64,000 bases of DNA, taken from assembly GCA_944323745.1 (NCBI GenBank), contig CALUTQ010000001.1:248001-312000 (forward strand). Reading direction: 5' to 3'. The position numbers were made by a program, and so were the translations under genes. Source of the stretch: Candidatus Avelusimicrobium pullarium (GTDB lineage: Bacteria; Elusimicrobiota; Elusimicrobia; Elusimicrobiales; Elusimicrobiaceae). Positions 1-8,770 of this stretch are shown here, in pieces. Below the pieces are notes generated by a model, which saw only the letters and a program-made list of their open reading frames with translations, was not told the origin of the DNA and made no database searches. Numbering within the stretch: the stretch's first letter is position 1; every line of letters starts with the position of its first letter.

Positions 1-50
1 ACAAAAAAGTGGCCGCTTTGAAAGCCAAACAGAATAAAGCTAAAAAATAA
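1..50 (+). CDS. C-terminal end of an unidentified protein (5' cut by window edge)
   Basis: Reading from base 3, an open frame runs to a TAA at 48-50. Only about 15 residues are visible, alanine- and lysine-rich (ending AKQNKAKK), so no family can be named. The last A of the stop is also the first base of the next gene's ATG (TAATG), an arrangement typical of translational coupling. This is the main reason to believe the frame is real and in the same operon as the outer-membrane-type gene that follows. Confidence 0.5.
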   Translation, partial: KKVAALKAKQNKAKK

Positions 51-898
51 TGCTGCGCAAAGCCGTTATTCTGCTTATCTTATTGGTCTGCCCGTGGGTT
101 GTTTCCTACGGGCAGCTCCATTTTGCAGGCGTTAACGGCGAAAGAGGCTACGCCGCTTTGCGCGGGGACTATCGGCTGACGCTGGACAACGGGCTTTCTT
201 TGCTGCCTTCCGTGGGTTATTACCGCAGAAGCGATACCGAAGAAGACGAAGCCGGCGCCACCACCAAGTTTGCCCTGGCGGCCGAATATGAAGTGCTGGA
301 AGGGTTTTTTCTTGCGCTGGGGGCGTCGTACATTCCCAAAAGGCTGGGCTTTCAAAATGTTTCTTACGGTGTGACCGGCAAATATGTGCTGGCTTACCGC
401 TACGGAATATTTAAATATCCGTATATCGGCTTTCGTTTCGGGCAAACGCGCTACCGCATTGACAGCGATGTATACGGCAACGATTTACCCCAACAATACA
501 AGACGTATGCCACGCAAGCGTCTTTGACGGCGGGGAGCGAGTTGGGCCGTTTTGTGCTTCAGGCCCAGTATGATAAAGTGATAAAATATAATAACAACCC
601 GCCCAGCAACATTACGTCCAATTGGACGGACATTCCCTTTATGACAGCCGTGGTGCAGGGTTTTGTAAGCGATATTGCCGCGGCCAGACTGGCCTATCGC
701 ACCAAATGGATTACACCGTACGCGGTTTATTCGCGCTACCGCTATATGGTCAACAGCGATTATACGGTTTCCGTAGCCGGGGGGCTGGCGCTTCATTTGG
801 GGGGCAGCACCCTTAGCGGCGGGGTAGAAGTTTTTGAACAGAACAGAGAAGAAAACCGCAAGACGTATTTCTTTATGTCTGCCAGTACGGAATTTTAA
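50..898 (+). CDS. Probable outer-membrane beta-barrel protein, function unknown
   Basis: The 282-residue product begins with a clear signal peptide (MLRKAVILLILLVCPWVVSYG, cleavage probably near residue 21). The mature part is rich in Tyr, Arg and Gly with alternating polar and hydrophobic stretches. It ends in Phe (STEF), the C-terminal aromatic typical of BAM-assembled barrels. I recognise no named family. It is coupled to the preceding gene by TAATG and followed 14 bases later by a DoxX-like gene, so it probably heads or continues a (+) operon that runs into dnaX. A porin-like or surface barrel is inferred from composition only; a periplasmic beta protein is the alternative. Confidence 0.55.
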   Translation: MLRKAVILLILLVCPWVVSYGQLHFAGVNGERGYAALRGDYRLTLDNGLSLLPSVGYYRRSDTEEDEAGATTKFALAAEYEVLEGFFLALGASYIPKRLGFQNVSYGVTGKYVLAYRYGIFKYPYIGFRFGQTRYRIDSDVYGNDLPQQYKTYATQASLTAGSELGRFVLQAQYDKVIKYNNNPPSNITSNWTDIPFMTAVVQGFVSDIAAARLAYRTKWITPYAVYSRYRYMVNSDYTVSVAGGLALHLGGSTLSGGVEVFEQNREENRKTYFFMSASTEF

Positions 899-912
899 TA
901 AACGGGGTTTTT

Positions 913-1365
913 ATGCCTAATAACGACAACACACCGGTTTTGCATTGCAATATAGATGAAAAAGCTTTTTCCCGCGCTATGTTTTTGTGCCGTTTTTTTA
1001 CGGGCGCGGCGCTGGTATATTTTGCGTTGGGCAGCTTGTTTTATTGGCGGGAATTTTTGGTGAATGTGGCCGCAATGGGGTTTCCTTTTCCGGTGGCGGC
1101 GGCCTTTTTTATTGCCGCGGCGGAATTGTTTTTGGGGCTTTTTTTGCTGCTTGGCTGGCATACGCGTCTGAGTGCTTTGGCCGCATTGCCGCTGGCTTTG
1201 ATATGTGCTATTATATTTTTCGCGGGCGATTACAACAAAGCTTTTGTGGCGGTATGTCTGCTGTTATTTGCCCCGCTTTGCACGTTGTTTTTGCTGGGTC
1301 CCGGCGTTATCAGCTTGGACTATAAACGCAGCCTGCGTGCGGCCCGCCGGTTTTTCAGAGGTTAA
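913..1365 (+). CDS. DoxX-like integral membrane protein
   Basis: A 150-residue protein with a hydrophilic N-terminus of about 20 residues and then four hydrophobic segments, at about residues 27-45, 56-80, 88-107 and 111-130. It ends in a basic tail (KRSLRAARRFFRG). The four-helix plan and the G-W-H-T-R turn between helices resemble the DoxX/DoxD superfamily, small membrane proteins linked to redox or thiol stress. The specific role is unknown. It sits between the probable barrel gene and dnaX, whose ATG begins 3 bases after this stop, so all three are probably co-transcribed. The family call is by eye and moderate. Confidence 0.5.
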   Translation: MPNNDNTPVLHCNIDEKAFSRAMFLCRFFTGAALVYFALGSLFYWREFLVNVAAMGFPFPVAAAFFIAAAELFLGLFLLLGWHTRLSALAALPLALICAIIFFAGDYNKAFVAVCLLLFAPLCTLFLLGPGVISLDYKRSLRAARRFFRG

Positions 1366-1368
1366 CCT

Positions 1369-3192
1369 ATGAGTGAAAACACCCCCTATGTCAGCCTGGC
1401 CAACAAATACCGCCCCCAGCGGTTTGAAGATTTAGTCGGTCAGGAAAGTATTTCCAAAACATTGCAAAATGCGCTAAAACTGGGCCGCATCGCACACGCG
1501 TATTTATTCTACGGCCCGCGCGGCTGCGGCAAAACCACCACGGCGCGCATTTTGGCCAAAGCGTTAAACTGCACCGGAAACGGCAACGATAAACCCACGG
1601 CCGAACCGTGCGGTCAGTGCCCGCAATGCCGCGAAATTGCCCAAAGCGCCGATATGGACGTGCTGGAGCTGGATGCCGCATCTAACACGCAGGTGGAAAA
1701 AGTGCGCGAAGCCATTATAGACACCGTGGCGCTGGCGGCGTCGCGCGACCGCTATAAAGTGTTTATTTTGGACGAAGTGCATATGCTTTCGGCCAGTTCG
1801 TTTAATGCGCTTTTAAAAACCATTGAAGAACCGCCGCAGCACGTGGTATTTATTTTGGCTACGACCGAAAAACACAAAGTGCCCGCCACCATCGTCAGCC
1901 GCTGCCAGACGTTCCGTTTTCGGCCGATGACCGGCGACGAAATCACCAATCACTTAATGGATTTGGCCGAAGCCGAAGGGCTTGATTTGACCGAAAAAGC
2001 CGCCCGCATTATTGCCAAAAACGCCGGCGGCGCTATGCGCGATGCCCTGACGCTGATGGACAGAGCCATTGCCTATTCCGACGGAAAAATTGACGAAAAA
2101 CTGGTCAGCGAAATGCTGGGGCTTACCCCGCAGGATTTGCTTTCCAAAACCGTTTTGGCTTTGACGCAAAAAGACAGCGCTTCTTTGCACGAAGTGTTTG
2201 AAACCCTGCGTGCGGAAGGTTTTGACGCCAACGCATTTTTGAAAGATTTAAAAAACGCCTTGGGCGATTTGTTCTATTTTTCGCTAAACCAGGGGATGGC
2301 TCCGTTTGAAGGAGCAGACCAAATTACCGCGCAGGCTTCTGCGGGTTTGCTGGCGGCGCTTTCGCGCAAAGTAAACAAACTGGCCGAAGAAGTAAAATTC
2401 TCCGACAATGCTTTAGTCAGCGCCGAGGTAGGCTTGTTTACCGTAATGGACAGCTGTTTTGACGTAGAAGGCTTTATCCGCCGGTTGGAAGCGTTGGAGC
2501 GCGGGGAAGCTGCTTCTTCCGTGCCGCCCGCTTCGGGCAGCACGGGGCAAACGCATAAGGCTCCTTCTGTAAAAACGACCTCCCCGCAGCGCACAACAAA
2601 CGCCGCCGCGTCCGTGCCGGAAACGGCGAACGAAACGCCCGCATCTTCTTCTGTAAACGCGCGTACGTTTTCCGCTTTTGCGGCTTCGGCTTCCGCTTCC
2701 CAAGCGGGCGGCACCGTTAAGCCGGCCGATACGCCGGCTCCTGCCCAAAAAGAGATAATTACCGATAACCGCCGCTTGTGGGACGCGATGCTGAAAGCGT
2801 TTGAGCGCAGCCCGTTTATCTATGACGCAATGACCAACTGTTCGGTGCATTTTGACGGGGACAACTGGACTATCGGTTTCGGTAAAGATAAAGAGTTTTA
2901 TAAAATGCCGGCCCAAAACAAATTGGCCGATTTGGAAAAAATGGCTTTTAAGCTGGGTTCGCGGCGCATTAAATTTACCATTTCCGTCCAAACGGGAGCG
3001 TCCCCTGTTCAGGCGCCGGCTCCTGCGGAAAAAGCAAAAGCCGTTTCTGCACCGGCCGGCACCATTACGGATGAAGAACCGTTTGTAAAAGCCGATTTTT
3101 CTGCCGACATTAAACCGCAGAGCGCTGCAAAAGCCGTGCCCGAAGAACTGAAAGGAATCTTGGACGTGATTGGCGGAGAAGTGCTTGCTTAA
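1369..3192 (+). CDS. dnaX: DNA polymerase III subunit gamma/tau
   Basis: Clamp-loader ATPase that loads the beta sliding clamp and couples the replisome polymerases. The 607-residue product carries Walker A GPRGCGKT (about 49-56), the four-Cys zinc module (C68, C81, C84, C87), Walker B DEVH (135-138) and the SRC box with its arginine finger near R178. Domains I-III are followed by a low-complexity Ala/Ser/Thr/Pro linker (about 380-460) and a C-terminal domain V-like region. I see no A7-type slippery heptamer that would make a separate gamma form by frameshifting. recR follows after one base. No ybaB gene lies between them, unlike the common dnaX-ybaB-recR order. A GAGG motif upstream of the ATG supports the start. 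Confidence 0.96.
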   Translation: MSENTPYVSLANKYRPQRFEDLVGQESISKTLQNALKLGRIAHAYLFYGPRGCGKTTTARILAKALNCTGNGNDKPTAEPCGQCPQCREIAQSADMDVLELDAASNTQVEKVREAIIDTVALAASRDRYKVFILDEVHMLSASSFNALLKTIEEPPQHVVFILATTEKHKVPATIVSRCQTFRFRPMTGDEITNHLMDLAEAEGLDLTEKAARIIAKNAGGAMRDALTLMDRAIAYSDGKIDEKLVSEMLGLTPQDLLSKTVLALTQKDSASLHEVFETLRAEGFDANAFLKDLKNALGDLFYFSLNQGMAPFEGADQITAQASAGLLAALSRKVNKLAEEVKFSDNALVSAEVGLFTVMDSCFDVEGFIRRLEALERGEAASSVPPASGSTGQTHKAPSVKTTSPQRTTNAAASVPETANETPASSSVNARTFSAFAASASASQAGGTVKPADTPAPAQKEIITDNRRLWDAMLKAFERSPFIYDAMTNCSVHFDGDNWTIGFGKDKEFYKMPAQNKLADLEKMAFKLGSRRIKFTISVQTGASPVQAPAPAEKAKAVSAPAGTITDEEPFVKADFSADIKPQSAAKAVPEELKGILDVIGGEVLA

Positions 3193-3193
3193 T

Positions 3194-3787
3194 ATGAAAA
3201 GTTTAGACCGTTTGGTGCGCGCCTTACGCAGGCTGCCCGGGGTTGGCCCGCGGCAGGCGGAGCGTTTTGCGGCGTATTTTTTGCGCGCGCCGCAGGGCGA
3301 AGTGGAAGAATTTGTTTCCGCCGTACTGGGTATGAAACAAGACGTTAAACTGTGCCGCGTCTGCCACGCTTACAGCGAGCAGGACGTGTGCGAAATTTGC
3401 GCCGACCCCGACAGAGACAAAAGCGTCATCTGCGTGGTGGAAGACCCGCAGGATATAGAATCTATAGAAAAAACGGGCGCTTTTAAAGGGCTTTATCACG
3501 TTTTGCACGGGGCTATTTCGCCTATGGAAGGCCGCGGCGCCGAGCAGGTGAAAGTAAAAGAACTGCTCAGCCGTGTGCAAAACGCTAACCCGCCTGTCAA
3601 AGAAGTCATTTTAGCCACCGACCCCGACACCGAAGGCGAAACGACCGCCTTATATCTGGCCGACTTGCTGCACGGTATGGTGGAAAAAGTAACGCGCATC
3701 GGTTATGGCGTGCCGCTGGGCGGCGATATTGATTATCTGGACGAAATGACGTTAAGTTATTCCCTCAAAGGCCGTACCAAAATGTAA
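3194..3787 (+). CDS. recR: Recombination mediator protein RecR
   Basis: RecR works with RecO and RecF to load RecA onto SSB-coated single-stranded DNA at gaps. From the ATG at 3194 the protein has 197 residues, the usual family length; a longer frame from 3170 would intrude into dnaX and adds no conserved sequence. Visible are the N-terminal helix-hairpin-helix (LPGVGPRQAERFA, about 14-26), a four-Cys zinc finger (C54, C57, C66, C69), a Toprim domain containing ATDPDTEGE, and the C-terminal PLGGDIDYLDE motif. It is sandwiched tightly between dnaX and comEC, so translation is probably coupled. Confidence 0.95.
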   Translation: MKSLDRLVRALRRLPGVGPRQAERFAAYFLRAPQGEVEEFVSAVLGMKQDVKLCRVCHAYSEQDVCEICADPDRDKSVICVVEDPQDIESIEKTGAFKGLYHVLHGAISPMEGRGAEQVKVKELLSRVQNANPPVKEVILATDPDTEGETTALYLADLLHGMVEKVTRIGYGVPLGGDIDYLDEMTLSYSLKGRTKM

Positions 3788-5656
3788 ATGCATTTCAGTT
3801 ATTACAAAAGGCCTCTTTTGTTGCTGCTGGTGCTGTATGTGGTACTGCTGGTCTGCTTTTACCGGCCGGCCCCTGCCGGTTGTGATGTTTCCCGCTATCT
3901 GTCGCTTAAAAATGTTACGCTTACCGGCAAAGTCGTTTCTTTTCCCATAGCCAAAAAGACAGGGTACAATGCCGTAGTCAAAGTCTTTTCCGTAAACGGC
4001 AAAAAGGCGTGCGGCTATGTATACGCGCGCTTTAAAACGGCTCGGCCCGTCTGGCACCAGACGCTTCAGTTGCAGGGCCGTCTTAAAAAACCTTATTCCA
4101 TCCGTTTGCCGGGCAATTTTGACTGGGGCGCTTATTTGGCCGCCCAAGGCGTATTTGCGGAAGTGGCGGTGTCCTCTGCCCGGCAGAAAGCGCCGCCTTC
4201 TTTTTTCTTTCGGGCTATTGCCACCGTGCGGGAAGATATTTTGAACGTGTTTGAGCAACATTTTCCGCGCAATTTGGCTGCCATCGCAGGCGGGGTGCTG
4301 CTGGGGGAACGCGGGGAAATAGACGGCGGACTGTACAGTGATTTTCAGGACAGCGGCGCCATTCACTTGCTGGTGGCTTCCGGCGGGAATGTGGGGTTTG
4401 TTACGTTGATGGTCTTTGCTTTTTGTGCCTTGTTTGGCGCCGGCCGCAAAAAGACCGTCTTGCTGGCGCTGGCGGTTGCCGGCCTGTACACGTTGATTGC
4501 CGGTGCCGACGCGCCGTTAGTCCGTGCGTATTTTATGACGGTCTGCGCGGTGCTGGGCTATTTTTTGCATCGCAACAGCGGGGTGTTTCAGGGTTTGGTG
4601 CTGGCCTGTCTGGCCATTTTGCTCTTTAAACCGGCTTCTGTTTTTGAGACGGGTTTTCAAATGTCTTTTTTGGCTACACTGGCCATTATCATCTGCTTAA
4701 ACAATTACCTATTGCCCGACCGCTGGCCGCGCTGGGTGAAATTTTTCGTGCAAATTTTTATGGCTACGCTCAGTACCCAGCTGGCATTGCTGCCGGTGTT
4801 TACCAATGTGTTTTTTAAGGTTTCTTTTGCGGGGCTTTTGTCTAATATGATTTTGGTGCCGCTGGCTTCGGTGCTGATGGCGGCGAGTTTCGGTTTTTAT
4901 GTTTTTTCGCTTTTGCATTTGGGTTTTTTGTTGCACGCACCGACGGAACTGCTGTTGTGGGTTTTTGAGCGGCTGGTGCGCTTTTTTGCTTCTTTTCCGT
5001 TTTCGTCAGTTACGGCAGCGGCTTGGCGGACGGGGTGGACGGCCGCTTATTACACGGGGTTGTTTTTGCTATTTAATTTGCCGCAAAAAGATTTTGTGCG
5101 CCGTATTTGGAAATACGCCGCTGCGCTGATTGTGCTTTGCGTGGCGGTGCAGTATGCGTTTTTTAATTCGCCCACGGTATGGCTGCTCAATGAATGGAAC
5201 AAAAACGCCGTTTTGGTGCGTATGCCCGACGGGACCCGCCTGCTGTTCGGGGCGGCTATAGACGGCGATAAACTGGCCCGCGCCGTGCTGCACAGCGGCG
5301 GCACCGCGTTGGACGCGGTGTTCATCAGCGAAGACCCCGCCAAACAGCAAAAGGAAATCAACGAAATGCAGAAGCAAATTACCGTTAAGAAAACAGTTTT
5401 GCCTTTTGCCGATATTTGGCCCGGCCAAACGGTAAGCGTAAACAAGGTGCAGGTGCAGGCCGAATGGGGCCTGCTCAAAAACCGCAACGGGGCGCTGTGG
5501 CGCAACCGCGGTTACAGCGGCGGACGGGACAGCCTTTCGTATACCGTCACGCAAAAAGATTTGTCTTTTACGGTGGCGGCCAACGGCCGTTTTATAGCGC
5601 AGCACGGAGTTACCTTTGACAACAAACGCAACGCCACGCAAACCCTGCATTTGTAA
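3788..5656 (+). CDS. comEC: ComEC/Rec2-family DNA uptake channel, C-terminal nuclease motif not visible
   Basis: ComEC forms the inner-membrane channel for transforming single-stranded DNA. The 622-residue protein has two N-terminal helices (about 9-25), a soluble domain (about 30-150) with NFDWGAYLAAQGVF, and then a polytopic competence domain (about 165-445) bearing the characteristic LLVASGGNVG near 197. The part after about residue 458 aligns in position with the usual metallo-beta-lactamase-like domain. It is short, however, and where HxHxDH is expected it reads VFISEDPAKQQ. The nuclease centre is therefore absent or degenerate. The ATG directly abuts the recR stop. With type IV pilin genes elsewhere in the window, natural competence is plausible but not shown. 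Confidence 0.85.
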   Translation: MHFSYYKRPLLLLLVLYVVLLVCFYRPAPAGCDVSRYLSLKNVTLTGKVVSFPIAKKTGYNAVVKVFSVNGKKACGYVYARFKTARPVWHQTLQLQGRLKKPYSIRLPGNFDWGAYLAAQGVFAEVAVSSARQKAPPSFFFRAIATVREDILNVFEQHFPRNLAAIAGGVLLGERGEIDGGLYSDFQDSGAIHLLVASGGNVGFVTLMVFAFCALFGAGRKKTVLLALAVAGLYTLIAGADAPLVRAYFMTVCAVLGYFLHRNSGVFQGLVLACLAILLFKPASVFETGFQMSFLATLAIIICLNNYLLPDRWPRWVKFFVQIFMATLSTQLALLPVFTNVFFKVSFAGLLSNMILVPLASVLMAASFGFYVFSLLHLGFLLHAPTELLLWVFERLVRFFASFPFSSVTAAAWRTGWTAAYYTGLFLLFNLPQKDFVRRIWKYAAALIVLCVAVQYAFFNSPTVWLLNEWNKNAVLVRMPDGTRLLFGAAIDGDKLARAVLHSGGTALDAVFISEDPAKQQKEINEMQKQITVKKTVLPFADIWPGQTVSVNKVQVQAEWGLLKNRNGALWRNRGYSGGRDSLSYTVTQKDLSFTVAANGRFIAQHGVTFDNKRNATQTLHL

Positions 5657-5689
5657 TATAATATAAGGGCACGCCAAAAAGGAGTTTTT

Positions 5690-6178
5690 ATGGACGACAA
5701 AGAACTGCAAATGCATAAGAATTTTCTGCGCGAAGCCGTTAAACTGGCCCGTGAAAATATGTCCACCGGCCGCGGCGGTCCGTTTGGGGCGGTGATCGTC
5801 AAAGACGGTCAAATTATTGCGCGCGGCAGCAATCAGGTGCTGGGCAGCAAAGACCCTACAATGCACGCGGAAGTGGACGCCATTCGCACCGCCTGCAAAA
5901 AGTTAAATCATTTTGAATTGAAAGATTGCGTGATTTATTCTTCCTGCGAGCCCTGCCCGATGTGTTTGGGCGCCATTTACTGGGCGCGGCCCAAAGCGTT
6001 GTATTTTGCCGCAGACCGGCACACCGCGGCCCGACACGGGTTTGACGACAAATTTATTTATGATGAAATCGCCAAAGATCCTTCCGGCCGGAGCATTAAA
6101 ACCGTCCGCTTGGAGCTGGAAGACGCCGAAGAACCTTTTGAACTTTGGGATAAAAAAGAAGACAAAATTGCCTATTAG
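5690..6178 (+). CDS. guaD: Guanine deaminase (CDA-fold nucleobase deaminase)
   Basis: Hydrolyses guanine to xanthine and ammonia in purine salvage, or possibly a related nucleobase. The 162-residue protein has the zinc deaminase motifs HAE (H59, proton-shuttle E61) and PCPMC (C89, C92). The flanking sequence (GGPFGAVIVKDG, CLGAIYWARPKA, a C-terminal aromatic) matches what I remember of the Bacillus subtilis-type GuaD. That favours it over tRNA adenosine deaminase TadA. A strong Shine-Dalgarno (AAGGAG, about 5680) fixes the start. It lies 33 bases after comEC and ends just before a strong terminator. Confidence 0.85.
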   Translation: MDDKELQMHKNFLREAVKLARENMSTGRGGPFGAVIVKDGQIIARGSNQVLGSKDPTMHAEVDAIRTACKKLNHFELKDCVIYSSCEPCPMCLGAIYWARPKALYFAADRHTAARHGFDDKFIYDEIAKDPSGRSIKTVRLELEDAEEPFELWDKKEDKIAY

Positions 6179-6199
6179 CTTTACGGACACATTCTATGT

Positions 6200-6227
6200 A
6201 AAACCCCGCTTTACGGCGGGGTTTTTT
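6200..6227. terminator. Bidirectional rho-independent terminator
   Basis: AAACCCCGC and GCGGGGTTT arms close a short loop with T tracts on both strands. It separates guaD (+) from the convergent nagZ-like gene (-). Confidence 0.88.
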
Positions 6228-6251
6228 ATAAATAAATTTTTGCCCTTGCGG

Positions 6252-7658
6252 TTAAACGCCCGTTACCGGCATTTTGCCGTCTGATTGGAGGCGGCCTGTT
6301 AAAATGGCTGCCGCCGCGCTTTGCGCTTGCCGTGCGGGACTGAACAAAAACAACCGTGCGGTCAGCGCAATGCCTTGCGTGCCAAAAGGACTGCCGAAGC
6401 TGACAAAAACGCTCCGTTCGTGTGCGGCCGCGCGGCGGGCAAGCAGGGTTCTTTCTTCGTCTGATAAATTGATGTGCCCTTTAAACGCTTTATAGTTAGA
6501 AAAAGACACCGCCACCAAGGTATGCCCCTCCTGCGGCGTGCGGCTTTGGCGTATGCCGCAGCTTTCCAATGCGCGTAAAAAAGACTGCGCGGCAAAAGCT
6601 TCTTCGTTGCCCAGCTCCAGATAATCAATTTCTTCCCCTTCGTTTAACACAAACGGCTGTCCCTGCCACACCGCACAGGCCGCGGCATAGGTTTGGTTAA
6701 ATTGCGCCGCCGGCAGCCCTGCTTTTTGAACGTGCGGGCGGCTTGCAATCAGTTGGTCTTGCAGGGCTACAGACTGCCCGATAACAGGTTCCAGCCCCGT
6801 TTGTTTTTGCAAAAAGTCCGAAAGGTCCACCGCGTCCGTAGCCGAAAGCAAAATATGCGCACCGGCGTGCAACGCGTTTAAAGCCGTTTGCCGTACGTCG
6901 CCGGCCGATTTCATATTCAGCGCGTCGGTAAGCACTAACCCGTTAAAACCCAGCTGTTCTTTTAAAAGGCCGGTAATAACGGCGCGTGATTGGCTGGCCG
7001 GCAGGGTTTTGTCCAGCGCGGGCACAAACAAATGCCCCGCCATTACACTGTTGGCTTTGGCCAGAGCCAAACGGAAGGGGACTAATTCCTGTTCCTGCAG
7101 TTGCTGCAGAGAGCGTTGTAAAACGGGTAAGGCCAAATGGGAGTCTGTTTTTGTGCTGCCGTGCCCCGGAAAATGTTTAATGCTGTTTAAAACGCCGCCG
7201 TCATTAAGCCCTTGGCACAAGGCCGCACCCAAACGCCCCACAGCCTGCGGGTCGGCCCCGAAAGAGCGGGTATTTACAATGGGGTTTTGCGGCTCGTTGC
7301 ATAAATCAAGCACGGGGGCAAACACCCAGTCCACCCCTACGCTGCGTGCTTCCCGCGCCAGCGTAAGCCCCTTTTGATAGGCAATTTCTTCCTGCCCGCC
7401 GGCGCCGACGGCCAAATTGGAAAGCACCCACTCCTGCCCGTTTATCCAGCGGCCCAAACCGTCTTCATAGTCGGCACAGATAAACAAATGGGGCAGCGGG
7501 GACGCTTTTTTTAAAGCGTCTGTCAGGGCGGCAATTTCCGCACGGGTGCCGCCGTAAATGCAAAAGCCGCCCGCGCCGCGCCGCGCCATTTCCAGCGCGT
7601 CTTGCAGGCGGCTTTGCCCAAACCAAAAACCCGGATAAATTAAACGGTTAATGTTCAT
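6252..7658 (-). CDS. nagZ: Glycoside hydrolase family 3 beta-N-acetylglucosaminidase, NagZ-like
   Basis: NagZ removes GlcNAc from GlcNAc-anhydroMurNAc muropeptides in the cytoplasm. The 468-residue product has the GH3 barrel with the NagZ signature KHFPGHGSTKTDSH, whose His/Asp pair acts as acid/base, and a nucleophile region LVLTDALNM. There is no signal peptide, which fits a cytosolic enzyme. It is longer than the roughly 340 residues of E. coli NagZ because of a C-terminal domain of about 120 residues, as in many non-proteobacterial GH3 enzymes. It overlaps anmK by 4 bases (ATGA) and is last in a salvage operon with murQ and an AmpG-like carrier. That context strongly supports the NagZ role. 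Confidence 0.87.
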   Translation of the reverse strand: MNINRLIYPGFWFGQSRLQDALEMARRGAGGFCIYGGTRAEIAALTDALKKASPLPHLFICADYEDGLGRWINGQEWVLSNLAVGAGGQEEIAYQKGLTLAREARSVGVDWVFAPVLDLCNEPQNPIVNTRSFGADPQAVGRLGAALCQGLNDGGVLNSIKHFPGHGSTKTDSHLALPVLQRSLQQLQEQELVPFRLALAKANSVMAGHLFVPALDKTLPASQSRAVITGLLKEQLGFNGLVLTDALNMKSAGDVRQTALNALHAGAHILLSATDAVDLSDFLQKQTGLEPVIGQSVALQDQLIASRPHVQKAGLPAAQFNQTYAAACAVWQGQPFVLNEGEEIDYLELGNEEAFAAQSFLRALESCGIRQSRTPQEGHTLVAVSFSNYKAFKGHINLSDEERTLLARRAAAHERSVFVSFGSPFGTQGIALTARLFLFSPARQAQSAAAAILTGRLQSDGKMPVTGV

Positions 7659-8770
7659 AGCACAATTTGCCCCAATACCGCTTTTTGTTTAGCGCCCGTC
7701 GCGGCCGGACAATGATTGCTCCTGCCCTGCAGGGCAAGCGCCGCCATTAAAGCAAAAGCGGCGGCTTCTTTGGCTTGCGGGTCTATGCCGGCCTGTGCCG
7801 AGGTATACACCGGCAGGGTGCTTAGACGGCGTAAATTGGCAAGCAAAGTTTTGTTAAACGCTCCGCCGCCGGAAACGATAATTTTCCGCCGGTATTTGAC
7901 GGGGACAAAACGGCGTATGGCTTGCGCCGCGGCAGCGGCGGTAAACAGATTGAGCGTTGCTAGCAAATCCGGCACCTTGGCAGCGTCATAGGCGGCAAAA
8001 TAACGGGCCAAATAAGCGGGGCCGAAGTCGTTTTTGTCCAAACTTTTGGGCGGTTTTTGCAAGAAAAACGGTTGTTTTAAAAGCGCTTGTACCAGCGCTT
8101 GATCGGGGGTTCCGCGTGCGGCCAGCAGGCCGTTTTTGTCATAGGGCTTACCCAAAAAACGGGTGCAGGCCAAGTCCATAAGCGTATTGGCGGGGCCGCA
8201 GTCAAAACCAAAGGTCTTGACCCCTTTGCCCACGACGGACAAATTGGCAATACCGCCTAAATTAAGCAGTATTTTGGGCGCCCCTGCGCCAAAAACATAT
8301 TCGTCAAAAAAAGGCATCAGCGGCGCCCCCTGCCCGCCCAGCGCCATATCCATTTCCCGAAAATGTGCCACCGCAGGCACGTGCAAAGCCGCGGCCAAAA
8401 AAGCAGGTTCTCCTATTTGCAGGGTGTTGGGGGTTTTATCCTGCGGGCCGTGGTAAACGGTTTGCCCGTGGCTGCCCACACAAAACAAATGTTTAAGCGG
8501 CAGGCGGTACGTTTTTAAAAAGGCTTTGGCTTTTTGCGCATAGCGTTTGCCCAGTTCAAAGTTCAGCGCCGAAAGCTGCGGCGCGCTCAGCGCGGCGGCC
8601 TGCAGCAGGCGTTTTTGCAGGGACGGCGGATAGGGGTAATTTTTAAAACATAAAATTTTAAAAGGGTTGAGCTGTACGGCACAAAGGGTAAGCCCGTCGC
8701 AGCTGGTGCCGCTCATCAGGCCCAGTGCATAGGCGTTGGGGGGCAAAGGAAAAAACGGTTTATTTTTCAC
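7655..8770 (-). CDS. anmK: Anhydro-N-acetylmuramic acid kinase
   Basis: AnmK phosphorylates and opens 1,6-anhydroMurNAc to MurNAc-6-phosphate, the substrate of MurQ. The 371-residue protein shows the family blocks in order: GLMSGTSCDGL near the N-terminus, GSHGQTVYHGP, GGQGAPLMPFFD, LLNLGGIANLSVV, FDCGPANTLMD and IIVSGGGAFNKTLL. Length and motifs are typical. It overlaps murQ upstream by 11 bases and nagZ downstream by 4, so the three are translationally coupled. The order makes biochemical sense: NagZ and AnmK generate the substrate that MurQ uses. Confidence 0.95.
   Translation of the reverse strand: MKNKPFFPLPPNAYALGLMSGTSCDGLTLCAVQLNPFKILCFKNYPYPPSLQKRLLQAAALSAPQLSALNFELGKRYAQKAKAFLKTYRLPLKHLFCVGSHGQTVYHGPQDKTPNTLQIGEPAFLAAALHVPAVAHFREMDMALGGQGAPLMPFFDEYVFGAGAPKILLNLGGIANLSVVGKGVKTFGFDCGPANTLMDLACTRFLGKPYDKNGLLAARGTPDQALVQALLKQPFFLQKPPKSLDKNDFGPAYLARYFAAYDAAKVPDLLATLNLFTAAAAAQAIRRFVPVKYRRKIIVSGGGAFNKTLLANLRRLSTLPVYTSAQAGIDPQAKEAAAFALMAALALQGRSNHCPAATGAKQKAVLGQIVL

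Noticed and set aside
1369-3192. Programmed frameshift producing a short gamma form of DnaX
   Set aside because: I found no A7 or similar slippery heptamer with a following hairpin at the expected place after domain III.
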